Positions 39,846 through 51,341 of a DNA stretch of 64,000 nt are shown one piece after another. The notes beneath the pieces are model-generated. The model was not told where the DNA came from. It was given only the letters and a program-made list of their open reading frames with translations, and did no database searches. Made by a program: the position numbers and the translations under genes. Origin of the DNA: Chlorobaculum parvum NCIB 8327 (GTDB lineage: Bacteria; Bacteroidota; Chlorobiia; Chlorobiales; Chlorobiaceae); contig NC_011027.1 in NCBI RefSeq assembly GCF_000020505.1, positions 2,154,001 to 2,218,000 on the forward strand, written 5' to 3'. Position 1 is the stretch's first letter. The number at the start of each line of letters is the position of its first letter.

Positions 39846-41297
39846 ATGACTGAACGCATCAGCGCCTTCTGGCTGAACCGGCTTCTCGGCATTCCAACCT
39901 CAACGCCGCTCAATCCCGCTTCGATGAGCGCGCAGCTCCGCGTGGCCATCTGCCCGGCTCCGGGGCTGAGCCCGCGCCTGAGCGAGTTCACCGCAGCGCT
40001 GCGAGAGGCGTTCCGGCAATGCGGTGTGTCGATAGCCGACGAGGTTACGGAGAACGGTCGGCCGGCGCGCTTCGAGGCGGGCACGGCGGTGATCGCACCA
40101 GGGAGCTTTCCCGACAGGCTGCTGCCGATCAACCGGGTCTCGACGCTCTACAACAACCTCATCGTGGGCGTCTACGACGAACCGCCACCGGTGCGCGACG
40201 GCCAGACGCCGCAGGAGACGCTCGACGCAGTGATCGGGCGACTGGCGTGGGAGATGGTGCATTTGCTGATCTACGTCACCGACGAGAGCTGGACGGTGTG
40301 CAGCATGAACGGAGGCATCACCACCTTCGACACACCGCTGCCGGAGCCGGAAGACGTGCTGGAATCGCTGATTCCCAAAATCACCGCACAGGTGGTGCCG
40401 CCACGCGACGGCGACCTTGAGCTGCGCCACGAAGCGCTGGATACATCGACGCCGGAGTTTCGGAAGATTGCGGAGGATTTCGTGGAGTGCGGTCGGCGCT
40501 GGGCAGCCAACCCACGATTCATGAACCACACCTCGCGCGAATCGCTCGACTACCGGAACGACTTTTACCGCAAGATCGTCTCGCGCTATCTCGACGACCG
40601 CAGCGGCATGAGCTACGGCTTCTTCGCCCGCCAGCTCCCGGTTGCCGTCAAACCGGCGCGTGAGGCGAACGATACTGATGAAGTAAAGGAGAGCCTCGTG
40701 CCGGTCACGGTTGCAGGCAAACGCCTGCTGGTGCCCGTACCGGATGTGCGCATCTTGACGACCCGTTCGGGCTGCCGCAAAACGGCCATCGATCCGGAGC
40801 GCGATCTGGTGGAAATCGGCCTTGATGCGGGCGGGAAACCGTGGCTCGCCACTCCGGCGGGACTGCCTGCGGACTTCGTCACCCGACCATCGTTCGACAC
40901 GCTCACCATCATCGCCCACGCCGTCGGCAACGCCGTGATCGCCAGCATTTTGCGCACGGTCCGCCCGGCAAGCCGCTTTCCCAAGCTGCTCGAACGCTTC
41001 GGCAGCGGCATGACCCACTGGCACCACTACCCCAACGACGACATGATTCCGAAAGGGTATGTCAAACATGGAAGGGAAAATCCGCCTGTCTCCTGCTCGA
41101 CGCCGCAATCGGCGGCCTACAGCCTCCTCGGGAAGCTCGACGCCCTGGAACTCGCGCTGGAAGCGGGCATCGACTATCTCGGAGACGTGCACATCGAGCC
41201 CGGCCATGGCACCAACATCGTCGGCACGAGGTCACTGAGCGGTATGGCGATGTTCCTGAATTCAGAGCAATGCGCCTGTGCGCGAAAAGAGTGGTGA
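39846..41297 (+). CDS. Large protein of unknown function
   Basis: The 483-residue protein is soluble by composition, with no signal peptide. Recognisable segments are an N-terminal VAICPAPGLSPRLSEF, a polar middle rich in charged residues, and TIIAHAVGNAVIASIL. A C-terminal His-rich patch (THWHHYPNDD), then DVHIEPGHGTNIVGTRSL close it. The last two could be metal- or phosphate-binding loops, but I assign no function. It lies 42 bp after nadK on the same strand. The 3' flank carries short repeats (41398-41476). Confidence 0.75.
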   Translation: MTERISAFWLNRLLGIPTSTPLNPASMSAQLRVAICPAPGLSPRLSEFTAALREAFRQCGVSIADEVTENGRPARFEAGTAVIAPGSFPDRLLPINRVSTLYNNLIVGVYDEPPPVRDGQTPQETLDAVIGRLAWEMVHLLIYVTDESWTVCSMNGGITTFDTPLPEPEDVLESLIPKITAQVVPPRDGDLELRHEALDTSTPEFRKIAEDFVECGRRWAANPRFMNHTSRESLDYRNDFYRKIVSRYLDDRSGMSYGFFARQLPVAVKPAREANDTDEVKESLVPVTVAGKRLLVPVPDVRILTTRSGCRKTAIDPERDLVEIGLDAGGKPWLATPAGLPADFVTRPSFDTLTIIAHAVGNAVIASILRTVRPASRFPKLLERFGSGMTHWHHYPNDDMIPKGYVKHGRENPPVSCSTPQSAAYSLLGKLDALELALEAGIDYLGDVHIEPGHGTNIVGTRSLSGMAMFLNSEQCACARKEW

Positions 41298-41397
41298 AGG
41301 GGATTGGAATCGAAATCGATAGTTCGGTAGAGGAAGGTTTCAAATCAACCCAAACAGCAGATCGTCAACAGGTGAAGGGGACAACGACGGAAGATTT

Positions 41398-41476
41398 GTA
41401 GGGGCAGCCCTCGCGGCTGCCCTCACAGGATTTTTGAATTCCCCACAAGGGTAGGCGCAAGGCTTACCCCTACAGA
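41398..41476. repeat. Cluster of short palindromic repeats, family 2
   Basis: GGGCAGCC-CTCGC-GGCTGCCC (41402-41422) and the GGGTAGGCGCAAGGCTTACCC unit (about 41450-41470) each end in a GGGG/CCCC-TAC tail. They lie between a plus-strand unknown gene and the minus-strand kdsC-like gene. A related unit is at 36758-36785. Confidence 0.6.
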
Positions 41477-41515
41477 AAATTGGCGATCCCACCATTACCC
41501 ATTATCAACTATCTA

Positions 41516-42088
41516 TTACCCCTGCGCCTGCTTTTCGCTGTAAGCCCAGCGCCCCTGATGTTCGAGAATCATCTCGACGACCTCCCGGACACACCCTTTG
41601 CCTCCTTCATAGACCGAGACGTAGCCAACGCGGGCGCGCAGGTATTCGACGCCGTTGATGGGGGTAATCGGCAACCCGGCAAGCTTCATGATCTCAAGAT
41701 CGTCGATGTCGTCGGCAATGCAGGCGCACTCGTCGTCCTGCAAACCGTGGCGGCTTTTGAACAGCTCGTAGGCTTCGAGCCGATCCTCGCCATCGAGGAA
41801 CAGATCGACCGCCCCGGCCGCTTCGAGCATCGGGCGGTACGCGCTGGCCTGGCGCCCGGCGATGACCGCAACCTTCATGCCGAGCTGAAGCGCCTCACGG
41901 ATGGCGACCAGATCGCGAGCGAACAGCGAAGGCATCTCTCGCCCCTCGGCGTCGAAGGTGAGTGTGCCGCTATTGAGAACGCCGTCAAGAGAGCAGACCA
42001 GGGCCTTGATGCCGCCAAGGGCAGCAGTGATCTGCGAGGATGGATCAGCCTGGTAAGGCTGCATGCCGAAAAACTGGAAAGAGCTCAA
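41516..42088 (-). CDS. KdsC-like HAD protein without the catalytic nucleophile
   Basis: The 190-residue protein has the length and order of KdsC (3-deoxy-manno-octulosonate 8-phosphate phosphatase), including [14 protein letters not shown] near the C-terminus, and overlaps kdsA by 4 bp. But HAD motif I, normally FDVDGVLTDG, reads [10 protein letters not shown], so the nucleophile Asp is Ser. Motif II T/S in ITGR is Ala (VIAGRQ). The Lys position is Arg in DGEDRLEA. The DD pair of motif IV ([10 protein letters not shown]) remains. A phosphatase with this sequence should be inactive or chemically different; another protein may supply KdsC activity. Confidence 0.85.
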   Translation of the reverse strand: MSSFQFFGMQPYQADPSSQITAALGGIKALVCSLDGVLNSGTLTFDAEGREMPSLFARDLVAIREALQLGMKVAVIAGRQASAYRPMLEAAGAVDLFLDGEDRLEAYELFKSRHGLQDDECACIADDIDDLEIMKLAGLPITPINGVEYLRARVGYVSVYEGGKGCVREVVEMILEHQGRWAYSEKQAQG

Positions 42089-42945
42089 GATTCTTCTGAT
42101 TGGTTAGGTGAATGAAAAGCTTCGCGGATCGACTGCATGCAGCCCTGCAGCTGCATCAGCTCCCGCACCATGGCGTGGAACTGGTCGAGCGGCACCTGGG
42201 TGGCAGCGTCGGACATGGCGTTCGACGGCTCCGGATGCACTTCGAAAAAGAGTCCGTCAACCCCCGCAGCAACCGCCGCACGGGCCAGCGGCATGAGAAA
42301 GCGGCGATCCCCGCCGGAAACGCCTGACGAGGCGCTCGGCAACTGCACGCTGTGCGTGGCGTCGAAAATGACCGGCCAGCCGGAGTCGGCCATGATCGGC
42401 AGTCCCCGGTAATCGACAACAAGATTATGGTAGCCGAAGGTAGTCCCGCGCTCGGTCAGCATAATTTTGCGGTTCCCGGTCGAAGCCGCCTTTTCGGCGG
42501 CCAGCGCCATATCCTCAGGAGCCATGAACTGCCCCTTCTTGATGTTGATAGCAAGACCGGTCGAAGCCGCCGCCACAATCAGCTCGGTCTGCCGGGAAAG
42601 AAATGCCGGAATCTGGAGCACATCAACGTAGGATGCAGCAAGCTCGACATCCGAAGTCTCGTGGACGTCGGTCAGCACGGGCATATCGAACACATCCCGG
42701 ATTTCGCACAGAATTTCCAGCGCCTCGCGATCGCCGATGCCGGTGTATGACGAAGCCGATGAGCGGTTCGCCTTGCGATAAGAACCCTTGAAAATGACCG
42801 AAATCCCCTCCTCCTGCCGAATCCGGTCGAGCTCGGTAGCGACAGCCACAGCCATCTGACGGTTTTCAATCAGGCAGGGGCCGGCAACGAGAAACAGTCC
42901 CGTGGGCCCGGGGAGCGACACAGGGCCGATCGAGAACTTTTGCAT
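42085..42945 (-). CDS. kdsA: 3-deoxy-D-manno-octulosonate 8-phosphate synthase
   Basis: KdsA condenses PEP with arabinose 5-phosphate to Kdo 8-phosphate for LPS core. The 286 residues carry [46 protein letters not shown] and [20 protein letters not shown]. The last motif ends in the [11 protein letters not shown] signature. It is the first gene of a kdsA-kdsC pair on the minus strand and is divergent from the ClpB C-half. With the inferred inversion undone, it would lie beside the lptA-like gene. Confidence 0.96.
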   Translation of the reverse strand: MQKFSIGPVSLPGPTGLFLVAGPCLIENRQMAVAVATELDRIRQEEGISVIFKGSYRKANRSSASSYTGIGDREALEILCEIRDVFDMPVLTDVHETSDVELAASYVDVLQIPAFLSRQTELIVAAASTGLAINIKKGQFMAPEDMALAAEKAASTGNRKIMLTERGTTFGYHNLVVDYRGLPIMADSGWPVIFDATHSVQLPSASSGVSGGDRRFLMPLARAAVAAGVDGLFFEVHPEPSNAMSDAATQVPLDQFHAMVRELMQLQGCMQSIREAFHSPNQSEES

Positions 42946-43014
42946 ACGTTATACTGTTATGCTTTAAGACGTAACGGCGGTCAGAAGAACAGCCGAAGCG
43001 TCAGGATTCGCACA

Positions 43015-43042
43015 TTGGAACAGCCAATTTAATCAATATTTT
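43015..43042 (+). promoter_or_regulatory. Possible sigma-70 promoter for the ClpB C-half
   Basis: TTGGAA (43015-43020), a 16-nt spacer and TATTTT (43037-43042) lie 32 bp before the start codon. The match is only moderate. If real, it would let the second ClpB half be transcribed independently of the first. Confidence 0.35.
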
Positions 43043-43074
43043 TTCTTTTCACTCTCCATCAACGATAGCTGTTT

Positions 43075-44391
<1,317 letters not shown>

Positions 44392-44456
44392 CACCGAACC
44401 GCAAGCCGGACGGGGCTTTCCGAAGTTCCATCCGGCTTGTCACTTTCCCACCCACC

Positions 44457-45578
44457 ATGAAAAAGAGCCTCCTCGCGGCGCTGCTGCTTTTGCTGAGCTT
44501 CACCACCGCGCTGGCCGCGCCATCGACGCCCGACAGCCTGTCAATCAAGATCGGCCAGATGCTCATGGTCGGCTTCAGGGGGCTCGACGCCAGCAGCGAT
44601 CCGGCATTCGAGAAGGCGCTTCGAGCTGGCCAGATCGGCGGCGTGGTGCTCTTCGATTACGACGTCCCCTCCAAATCTCCCGTGCGCAACATCGAGTCGC
44701 CGAAGCAGGTTCGTCGGCTTACCGAAGAGCTGCAAAGCCTCGCGCCAATGCCGCTCTTCATCGCTGTCGATCAGGAGGGCGGACGCGTCTGTCGCCTCAA
44801 ACCGTCGCGCGGCTTTCCGCCAACCGTCTCCGCCGCTTACCTTGGCAGGCTGGACAACGCCGACAGCACCCGGCAGGCCGCTGGAACCACGGCGAAGCTG
44901 CTCAAGAGCCTCGGTATCAACATGAACCTCGCACCGGTGGTCGATCTGAACGTCAATCCGGAAAACCCGGTTATCGGCAAGCTCGACCGGAGCTTCTCCA
45001 GCAATCCGGCGGTGGTCGCCCGGCAGGCAAGAATCTTCGTCGATACGTTCCACCAGCAAGGAATCATCGCTGCCTTGAAGCACTTTCCTGGCCACGGCAG
45101 TTCGACAACCGACACCCACAAAGACTTCACCGACGTTACCACCACCTGGTCAAAAACCGAACTCGAACCCTACCGGACGCTAATCGGCAACGGCTACAGC
45201 GACCCGGTCATGACCGCCCACGTCTTCAACGCAAAGCTCGACAGCAGCTACCCGGCGACGCTCTCGAAAGCCACGATTGACGGCCTCCTGCGCAAGCAGC
45301 TCGGCTTCCGGGGCGTGGTCATCAGCGATGACATGCAGATGAAAGCCATCGCCGACCGCTACGGCCTCGAACAGGCGATCCGGCTGGCGATTGACGCAGG
45401 CGTCGATGTGCTGCTCTTCGGCAACAACGTAGGCATCTATGATCCTGAAATCGCCGAAAAAGCCAACGCCATCATCCGCCGTCTCGTTGAAAAAGGCGAC
45501 GTCACGCCCGAACGGATCGACGCCTCGTACCGGCGGATCATAGCCCTGAAACAACGAACCATCACCCCAGCACCATGA
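44457..45578 (+). CDS. Exported beta-N-acetylhexosaminidase-like GH3 (NagZ family)
   Basis: The 373-residue protein starts with signal peptide [20 protein letters not shown] (cleavage ALA|APS). The GH3 domain includes [28 protein letters not shown] and the conserved KHFPGHG with nearby His-Asp dyad residues. The nucleophile aspartate is in [12 protein letters not shown]. NagZ cleaves GlcNAc from muropeptides. In E. coli it is cytosolic; here the signal peptide points to the periplasm. Its stop overlaps the sixA start (ATGA). Confidence 0.9.
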   Translation: MKKSLLAALLLLLSFTTALAAPSTPDSLSIKIGQMLMVGFRGLDASSDPAFEKALRAGQIGGVVLFDYDVPSKSPVRNIESPKQVRRLTEELQSLAPMPLFIAVDQEGGRVCRLKPSRGFPPTVSAAYLGRLDNADSTRQAAGTTAKLLKSLGINMNLAPVVDLNVNPENPVIGKLDRSFSSNPAVVARQARIFVDTFHQQGIIAALKHFPGHGSSTTDTHKDFTDVTTTWSKTELEPYRTLIGNGYSDPVMTAHVFNAKLDSSYPATLSKATIDGLLRKQLGFRGVVISDDMQMKAIADRYGLEQAIRLAIDAGVDVLLFGNNVGIYDPEIAEKANAIIRRLVEKGDVTPERIDASYRRIIALKQRTITPAP

Positions 45579-46066
45579 AAACCCTTTACCTCGTCCGCCA
45601 CGCAAAAGCCGGCTGGCACGACCCGGCGATGGCCGACTTCGACCGCATGCTCACCAAACGTGGCCACAAGCAGGCTGAAGAAATGAGCGAGCTGCTTCGA
45701 AAGAAAAAAATCACGCCTGAACTGCTCATTTCAAGCCCGGCAAGCCGAGCGATTGAAACCGCCGAAATCTTCGCCGACACTCTCAGCATCGAGCGCGAGC
45801 AGATCATGCAGAAGATTGAAATCTATGAAGGGCAGGTCGGGGCGCTCGTCGCCATCGTCCAAACACTGCCCGACGAATATGGCACGGCGATGCTGTTCGG
45901 GCATAATCCGGTCATCAGCGCCTTTGTCGATTGGCTCACCGGCAAACCCGCCGGGGATATGAACACCTGCGGCATCGCAAAAATCGATCTGGAGATTCCG
46001 CACTGGAAGGAAACTGCCACCGGCTGCGGCACGCTTGACTGGTACAGGTATCCGGAAAAGGAGTAA
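45575..46066 (+). CDS. sixA: Phosphohistidine phosphatase SixA-like
   Basis: The 163-residue histidine-phosphatase begins [13 protein letters not shown], with the catalytic histidine in [16 protein letters not shown] and [12 protein letters not shown], and a second histidine in LFGHNPVIS. SixA removes phosphate from phosphohistidine in phosphorelay or PTS proteins. The four-base overlap with the GH3 gene suggests coupled translation. It is convergent with gpsA. Confidence 0.92.
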   Translation: MKTLYLVRHAKAGWHDPAMADFDRMLTKRGHKQAEEMSELLRKKKITPELLISSPASRAIETAEIFADTLSIEREQIMQKIEIYEGQVGALVAIVQTLPDEYGTAMLFGHNPVISAFVDWLTGKPAGDMNTCGIAKIDLEIPHWKETATGCGTLDWYRYPEKE

Positions 46067-46112
46067 GGAAGAAGAAAAGAGGTCTGGATCTGTTTTGAAG
46101 GCCTGAATGACC

Positions 46113-47129
46113 TCAATAATGCTCGGGCTTGGGATCGCGGGTCATCAGATCGAGGATCGCCTGCGGAGCGGGTTTATCTTCGAAAAGCATCTCATAGACA
46201 GCTTGCGAAATCGGCATTTCAACGCCAAGCCGGTCTGCCAATTTGACTACAGCTTTCGAACTGAGCACCCCTTCGGCCACCATGCTCATCTCACTGAGAA
46301 TTTCGTCGAGCTTGAGCCCCTTGCCAATCTGCTCGCCGACAGCACGGTTGCGACTGTGACGACTCAGGCAGGTGACGACGAGGTCGCCGATACCGGAGAG
46401 GCCGGACATGGTGAGCGAATCAGCACCGAGCTTTGCGCTGAGGCGCGAGATTTCAGCCACCCCCCTCGTAATAATCGCCGCTTTGGCGTTATCACCAAAC
46501 CCTAGTCCGTCAGAGATTCCCGCAGCGATGGCGATGATGTTTTTCACCGAACCGGCAATTTCGACGCCGACCAGATCGGTGTTTACATACACGCGGAAGC
46601 TCTGGGTGTGGAACACCTCCTGAACCAGAAGAGCGGTCTCTTCGGAGGGTGAACAGGCCACGACGGTGGTTGGCTGGTGCTGGGCAACCTCCTCTGCATG
46701 GCTGGGCCCGTAGAGAGCGGCGACCTGTTCAGGCTTGAGGCCCGGCAGCGTTTCCAGCAGTACCTCCGACATCCGCTTCCCGGTTTCCAGCTCGATGCCC
46801 TTGGCGACGTTGACAATGATCTTGTCACTGAGCGGCAGGTCTGCAAACCCTTGCGCAGTCTGGCGCAACGCCTGCGAAGGCACGGCGGTGACGATAATCC
46901 TGGCTGGACGCACAGCATCGTGAAGATCGGCGACCACGTGCAGATTATCGGGAAAAAGCGTGCCGCTGAGGTAGCGTTTGTTCTCCCGGTCGGACTCCAG
47001 CGCCGCAGCAAACTCGGGACGGTGAGCCCACAGCCGGACATCGTAGCCTTTGTGAGCCAGCAGAACGGCAAGCGTGGTACCCCAGCTTCCCGCGCCGAGC
47101 ACGGTGATGGTCATCGGAGACTCTGCCAT
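46113..47129 (-). CDS. gpsA: Glycerol-3-phosphate dehydrogenase [NAD(P)+]
   Basis: The 338 residues carry the dinucleotide motif [15 protein letters not shown], then [50 protein letters not shown] and the C-terminal [13 protein letters not shown]. It makes sn-glycerol 3-phosphate from DHAP for phospholipid synthesis. plsY lies 1 bp upstream, so the pair forms a phospholipid-precursor operon. Confidence 0.97.
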   Translation of the reverse strand: MAESPMTITVLGAGSWGTTLAVLLAHKGYDVRLWAHRPEFAAALESDRENKRYLSGTLFPDNLHVVADLHDAVRPARIIVTAVPSQALRQTAQGFADLPLSDKIIVNVAKGIELETGKRMSEVLLETLPGLKPEQVAALYGPSHAEEVAQHQPTTVVACSPSEETALLVQEVFHTQSFRVYVNTDLVGVEIAGSVKNIIAIAAGISDGLGFGDNAKAAIITRGVAEISRLSAKLGADSLTMSGLSGIGDLVVTCLSRHSRNRAVGEQIGKGLKLDEILSEMSMVAEGVLSSKAVVKLADRLGVEMPISQAVYEMLFEDKPAPQAILDLMTRDPKPEHY

Positions 47130-47130
47130 G

Positions 47131-47829
47131 TCATGAGCGCCGCCCGAAGGTCAGGCGATTTTCGGTTCCGGAAAAGAGGCGTTTGATGTTGGCCCGGTGG
47201 GTGTAAATGATGGCTGCCGCAACGATGCCGCCGAAAATGAGCAGGTGGTAGTCGAGGCTGTCATGCACGAGCCATTTGCCGAAAAAGTGGTAGTCGAGCC
47301 CGGTGCCGAGATCGAAGAGATACTTGCGGATTGCAATGATCAGCGGAAAGGCGATAGCCGCCAGAATCGAGCCGACCGACACGTAGCGCGTCAACGTAAT
47401 GGCGAGGATGAACACGCCGATCACCATCAGCATACTGATCGGGGCGATACCGATCAGCATTCCGGCGGCGGTACTGACACCTTTTCCCCCCTTGAATCCG
47501 GCAAACACCGTGAAAACGTGGCCGATCACGGCACTCATGCCGGCGATCAGGTTGAGGGCGATTTCGTTCATGTCAGGAAACGCGCCGAGCGGATGGGCTT
47601 TGAAAAAGGCCACGACCGGCACAGCGGCAATCGTCCCTTTGGCGATGTCGATAAGCGTCACAGCAAGCCCGGCCTTCCAGCCGAGCACCCTGAATGCGTT
47701 GGTTCCTCCAGCGTTACCACTCCCGAACTCACGAATATCGATACCCTTGAGCATTCGGCCTGCGATGATGCTGGTCGGAATAGAGCCGATGAGGTAGGCA
47801 ACAGTGATGATAGCAAGAAAGGTCAGCAT
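47131..47829 (-). CDS. plsY: Acyl phosphate:glycerol-3-phosphate acyltransferase PlsY
   Basis: The 232-residue membrane protein has five to seven helices and the PlsY motifs [30 protein letters not shown] and a later acidic loop. It forms 1-acylglycerol 3-phosphate from acyl phosphate. Its product pathway pairs with gpsA downstream. Confidence 0.96.
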   Translation of the reverse strand: MLTFLAIITVAYLIGSIPTSIIAGRMLKGIDIREFGSGNAGGTNAFRVLGWKAGLAVTLIDIAKGTIAAVPVVAFFKAHPLGAFPDMNEIALNLIAGMSAVIGHVFTVFAGFKGGKGVSTAAGMLIGIAPISMLMVIGVFILAITLTRYVSVGSILAAIAFPLIIAIRKYLFDLGTGLDYHFFGKWLVHDSLDYHLLIFGGIVAAAIIYTHRANIKRLFSGTENRLTFGRRS

Positions 47830-47871
47830 AGAACGATCCTGATTGAATGATCAACAAACACTCGAAAAGGG

Positions 47872-48861
47872 TCAGGCCTTGACGACCTCACCTACAATGT
47901 AGGCATTTTCCTCTCTGGACTTCAAGTAGGCCATGATGTGATCGACCCGCTCTTTGGCGACGATCATCACCAGGCCGAGGCCGAGGTTGAAGGTGCGGCG
48001 CATGTCCTCTTCGGGCACCGAGCCCTCCTTGCGGATCAGGTCGAAAATCAGCGGCTCCGGCCAGGACGACCAGTCCACCGACAGCGTAAGTCCTTCCGGC
48101 ACGATGCGCATGGTGTTGCCCATCAGGCCACCGCCGGTAACGTGCGACATGCCGCGAAGATCACCGGTGCCGAGCAGCGGTTCGATAACCGGCAGGTAGG
48201 AGCGGTGCACCTTCAGCAGCTCCTCGCCGACCGTGCCGTCAAGCCCGGCGAACGTCTCGTTCATCCGCCCCTCGAACACCTTGCGAGCCAGCGAGTAGCC
48301 GTTAGTGTGCAGGCCGGTCGAGGGCAGGCCGATCATCACGTCACCCGCTTCGATCTTCGAGCCGTTGATGATGTGCGGCTGATCGACCATGCCGACAATC
48401 GTTCCGGCAAGATCGAAATCCTCCACGTCGTACACACCCGGCATCTCGGCTGTTTCACCACCGATGAGAGCGGCGCCGTTCTCGCGGCAAGCCTTCACCA
48501 TCCCGGTGACGACGGCAGCGGCGATCTCCGGCTTCAGCTTGCCGCAGGCATAGTAGTCCAGGAAAAAGAGCGGACGCGCGCCGCAGACCAGAATATCGTT
48601 CACGCAGTGGTTGACCAGGCAAGAGCCGACCGTGTCGTACTTGCCCAGCTCGATAGCGATCTTGAGCTTGGTGCCCACGCCGTCGATGCTGCTGACCAGC
48701 ACCGGCTTTTCGTACTTCGCGAAATCGGGCTGGAAAAATCCACCGAACGCACCGATATCGGTCATCACCTGCGGGGTAAAGGTCTGGCGGACATGCGGCT
48801 TGATGAGGCGAACAAACTCCTCGCCCGCTGAAATATCGACTCCGGCTTTCTTGTAATCCAT
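47872..48861 (-). CDS. purM: Phosphoribosylformylglycinamidine cyclo-ligase (AIR synthetase)
   Basis: PurM closes the imidazole ring in purine synthesis with ATP. The 329 residues contain [35 protein letters not shown]-type [26 protein letters not shown] and the C-terminal [18 protein letters not shown]. Length is normal. A double-hairpin repeat precedes it at 48914-48980. Confidence 0.97.
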   Translation of the reverse strand: MDYKKAGVDISAGEEFVRLIKPHVRQTFTPQVMTDIGAFGGFFQPDFAKYEKPVLVSSIDGVGTKLKIAIELGKYDTVGSCLVNHCVNDILVCGARPLFFLDYYACGKLKPEIAAAVVTGMVKACRENGAALIGGETAEMPGVYDVEDFDLAGTIVGMVDQPHIINGSKIEAGDVMIGLPSTGLHTNGYSLARKVFEGRMNETFAGLDGTVGEELLKVHRSYLPVIEPLLGTGDLRGMSHVTGGGLMGNTMRIVPEGLTLSVDWSSWPEPLIFDLIRKEGSVPEEDMRRTFNLGLGLVMIVAKERVDHIMAYLKSREENAYIVGEVVKA

Positions 48862-48913
48862 AACTCTTTTTCCGTGATTATCCTGTTTATGCTCCGGCCA
48901 ATAAAACTCTTTG

Positions 48914-48980
48914 CAATTGCCCCGGACTTTAGTCCGGGGTATGCCGATAAAGCAAAATAAATGAGGGCTTTAGCCCAATT
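48914..48980. repeat. Dispersed double-hairpin repeat, copy B
   Basis: CCCCGGACTTTAGTCCGGGG (48920-48939), an AT-rich spacer and GGGCTTTAGCCC (48965-48976), flanked by AATTG and CAATT. It is nearly the same as the unit at 58203-58268 and part of 1821-1974. It lies between purM and lysC, both on the minus strand. Confidence 0.85.
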
Positions 48981-49052
48981 TCTTTCTGCGGCAGCCTTTG
49001 CGATTCATTGTTGCCGGATTTATAACTCTTTTCTCGGTCTGCCGCAAATTTT

Positions 49053-50465
49053 TCAGCTTCCGGCCGGTTTCTCGAAGATGCCGGCGCAGCGGTCGGCGGT
49101 AAAGAATTCGCAGTGCAGTGCCGCGACCGCCGGAGCTACATCGCTCTCATCGACCACGACACCAACGTTGATCTCTGAAGCGCCCTGCGAAATCATGCGC
49201 AGGTTGACGTTGCGCAGCGAATTGAAAATCCGACCCGCCACACCCCTCGACATACGGAGGTTGTCACCAACCACGCTCACCGTGGCCACCTTGTGCTCGA
49301 TCTCGACCTCGCCGAGCGAGCTCAGCGCCTTGATGAAAGTCTCGCCCACCGAGCCATCGTCAACGGTCAGGGAGACCGACACTTCGCTGGTCGAAATCAT
49401 CTCGACCGAAATGGCGAAACGCTCGAACACGTCGAACAATTCGCTCATGAAGCCGTGACGCCCGAACATCCGGTTGGAGCGGATGTTGAGAATGGCCTGC
49501 CCCTTTTTGACGGCGATCGACTTGACCAGGCCGCCGTGGCTCTTGCCGGCAAGCAGCTCGGGATCGTTGGTAATCAGCGTGCCTTTGGAGTCCGGGTGCC
49601 AGGTGTTGAGCACAAAGACCGGGATGTTCTTCTCGACTGCCGGAGCGATGGTGTCGGGATGGAGCACCTTCGCGCCGAGGTAAGCCAGCTCGGCAGCTTC
49701 GGAGAAGGTCATGACCCTGATGCTGCGGGCCTCCGGAACCATCCGGGGATCGGTGGTCATCACGCCGTCAACGTCGGTCCAGATTTCGATGGACTCCGAA
49801 TGCAGCCATGCGCCGAAGAGCGCCGCCGACAGGTCGGAACCGCCACGGCCAAGCGTGGTGGTACGGCCAGATTCGGTCGAGCCGATGTAGCCCTGCGTCA
49901 CTACAACCGTGCCCGCATCGAGCAGCGGTTTGATGATTTCGGTGGTGTTCTTCCGGCAGGTCTCGGCGAGCGGACGGGCAAAACCGTAGCGGTCGTCGGT
50001 AATCATCACGGTCCTGACATCGAGCCATTCGCAAGGCACGCCCGCTTCGTTCAGCGCAGCGGCGAAGACGCTGGTCGAAAGCAGCTCGCCGAAGGAGCAG
50101 AAGCGGTCTCTGGAGCGCTCGGTCAGCTCGCCGACGATCTCGATGCCTTCGGTCAGGCGTTCGAGGCGGGTGAGATAGACACCGATCTTTTCGATCACCG
50201 CAGCTCTGAGTTCCTCGTTGCCAATCAGCTCGCCGATCAGATCGAGATGGAACTGGCGGACCTCACCAACCAGCTTCAACGCCTCCTTGAGGCGACCCGA
50301 ACCGGCCTCGTCGGCGATCTGGATCAATTTGTTGGTAATGCCGCTGCATGCACTCAGGACGACCAGCGGCGCACTTGTTTTTTTCTTTTCAGCAATGTTG
50401 GCGATCACCTGCCGCATGGCTGCTGCCGTGCCGACAGAGGTGCCGCCGAATTTCATAACTACCAT
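49053..50465 (-). CDS. lysC: Aspartate kinase (monofunctional, two ACT domains)
   Basis: Aspartate kinase phosphorylates aspartate at the head of lysine, threonine and methionine synthesis. The 470 residues begin [11 protein letters not shown], with [46 protein letters not shown] and [15 protein letters not shown]. Two C-terminal ACT units ([15 protein letters not shown] and [15 protein letters not shown]) give allosteric control. No C-terminal homoserine dehydrogenase is present. The first codon (50463-50465) follows a gap that shares a bidirectional intergenic region with the NlpC gene. Confidence 0.96.
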   Translation of the reverse strand: MVVMKFGGTSVGTAAAMRQVIANIAEKKKTSAPLVVLSACSGITNKLIQIADEAGSGRLKEALKLVGEVRQFHLDLIGELIGNEELRAAVIEKIGVYLTRLERLTEGIEIVGELTERSRDRFCSFGELLSTSVFAAALNEAGVPCEWLDVRTVMITDDRYGFARPLAETCRKNTTEIIKPLLDAGTVVVTQGYIGSTESGRTTTLGRGGSDLSAALFGAWLHSESIEIWTDVDGVMTTDPRMVPEARSIRVMTFSEAAELAYLGAKVLHPDTIAPAVEKNIPVFVLNTWHPDSKGTLITNDPELLAGKSHGGLVKSIAVKKGQAILNIRSNRMFGRHGFMSELFDVFERFAISVEMISTSEVSVSLTVDDGSVGETFIKALSSLGEVEIEHKVATVSVVGDNLRMSRGVAGRIFNSLRNVNLRMISQGASEINVGVVVDESDVAPAVAALHCEFFTADRCAGIFEKPAGS

Positions 50466-50582
50466 AACCGCAATCGAATGAATGTGATACTGATCGTTTC
50501 AGGTTCATATTTTCAGTATAATGCCTATGATCGGGATCACGCATGAACCCGAAACAACGGAAAACCGTTGCCACACCGGCCC

Positions 50583-51197
50583 ATGAAAGAAATCTACCGA
50601 ATCATGTCAACGCCCGTAACCGCGCAACGCGCACTCAGAATCGCACTGCTCGCAACGCTATCATTCGTCATGCTTGCGCTTAGCGCTTGCCAAAGCTCAC
50701 GGCCGATCTCCGAGCGCATGGAGAGCAAATATAGCTTAAAAAAGAGAAAAAATTCTATCTCCTGCCTCCGCTCCGTGGGGCGTGAACGGTGTGCACTGCC
50801 GGTCAAGGTTTCCGAACGCTCATACGAAACAATGCTCAAATCGATCGAGCAGTTGAAGGGCATCAAATTCCATTATGGTGGAACCACTCGCAAGGGATTC
50901 GACTGCTCGGGCTTCGTGCAATACCTCTATGCCAAGGCATTTAACCTCGCGCTTCCACGAGTTTCCTACAATATGGCACTGGTCGGTTCGATGGTGCCGC
51001 GCGAGCAGCTTGAGCGAGGTGACCTGCTCTTTTTCGCGTTCGAAGGCGACGTCAGCCATGTCGGCGTCTACCTTGGTGACGGGCGCTTCGCCCACGCCTC
51101 ATCGGTCGCAAAAAAAGTCACCATAAGCTCTTTGAAGGAAAGAAGCTACGCCAAACACTTCGCCTTTGGTGCAAGGATTATCAAGGTGCAGGAGTAA
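50583..51197 (+). CDS. NlpC/P60 cysteine-peptidase lipoprotein
   Basis: From ATG 50583 the protein has 204 residues; ATG 50604 also fits. The hydrophobic N-terminus ends in LSAC, a lipobox. The NlpC/P60 domain (about residues 85-200) has the catalytic Cys in KGFDCSGFVQY and histidines in DVSHVGVYLG and FAHASS. Such enzymes cleave gamma-D-Glu-diaminopimelate bonds in peptidoglycan stem peptides. A mostly polar segment (KYSLKKRKNSISCLRS) lies between the anchor and the domain. Confidence 0.9.
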   Translation: MKEIYRIMSTPVTAQRALRIALLATLSFVMLALSACQSSRPISERMESKYSLKKRKNSISCLRSVGRERCALPVKVSERSYETMLKSIEQLKGIKFHYGGTTRKGFDCSGFVQYLYAKAFNLALPRVSYNMALVGSMVPREQLERGDLLFFAFEGDVSHVGVYLGDGRFAHASSVAKKVTISSLKERSYAKHFAFGARIIKVQE

Positions 51198-51341
51198 CGA
51201 TGCACGATGGCTTTGCAGAGGTGCATCCCGCTCTCCGGAAGGGACACGCGAAAACAGCCGGAAAGCCGCTTCCCCTGTACGACCTGTTACCACTTTTGCT
51301 ATCTTTGATCACAACACTCATTCACAGCAACACCATCACCG

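Noticed and set aside
39900-41207. Minus-strand frame of 435 codons over the unknown protein
   Set aside because: Shadow; the plus-strand frame starts with a proper ATG, continues from the nadK operon and has more normal composition.
41516-42088. Functional kdsC
   Set aside because: The lack of the nucleophile Asp makes a normal HAD phosphatase unlikely, so I did not assign the gene symbol.
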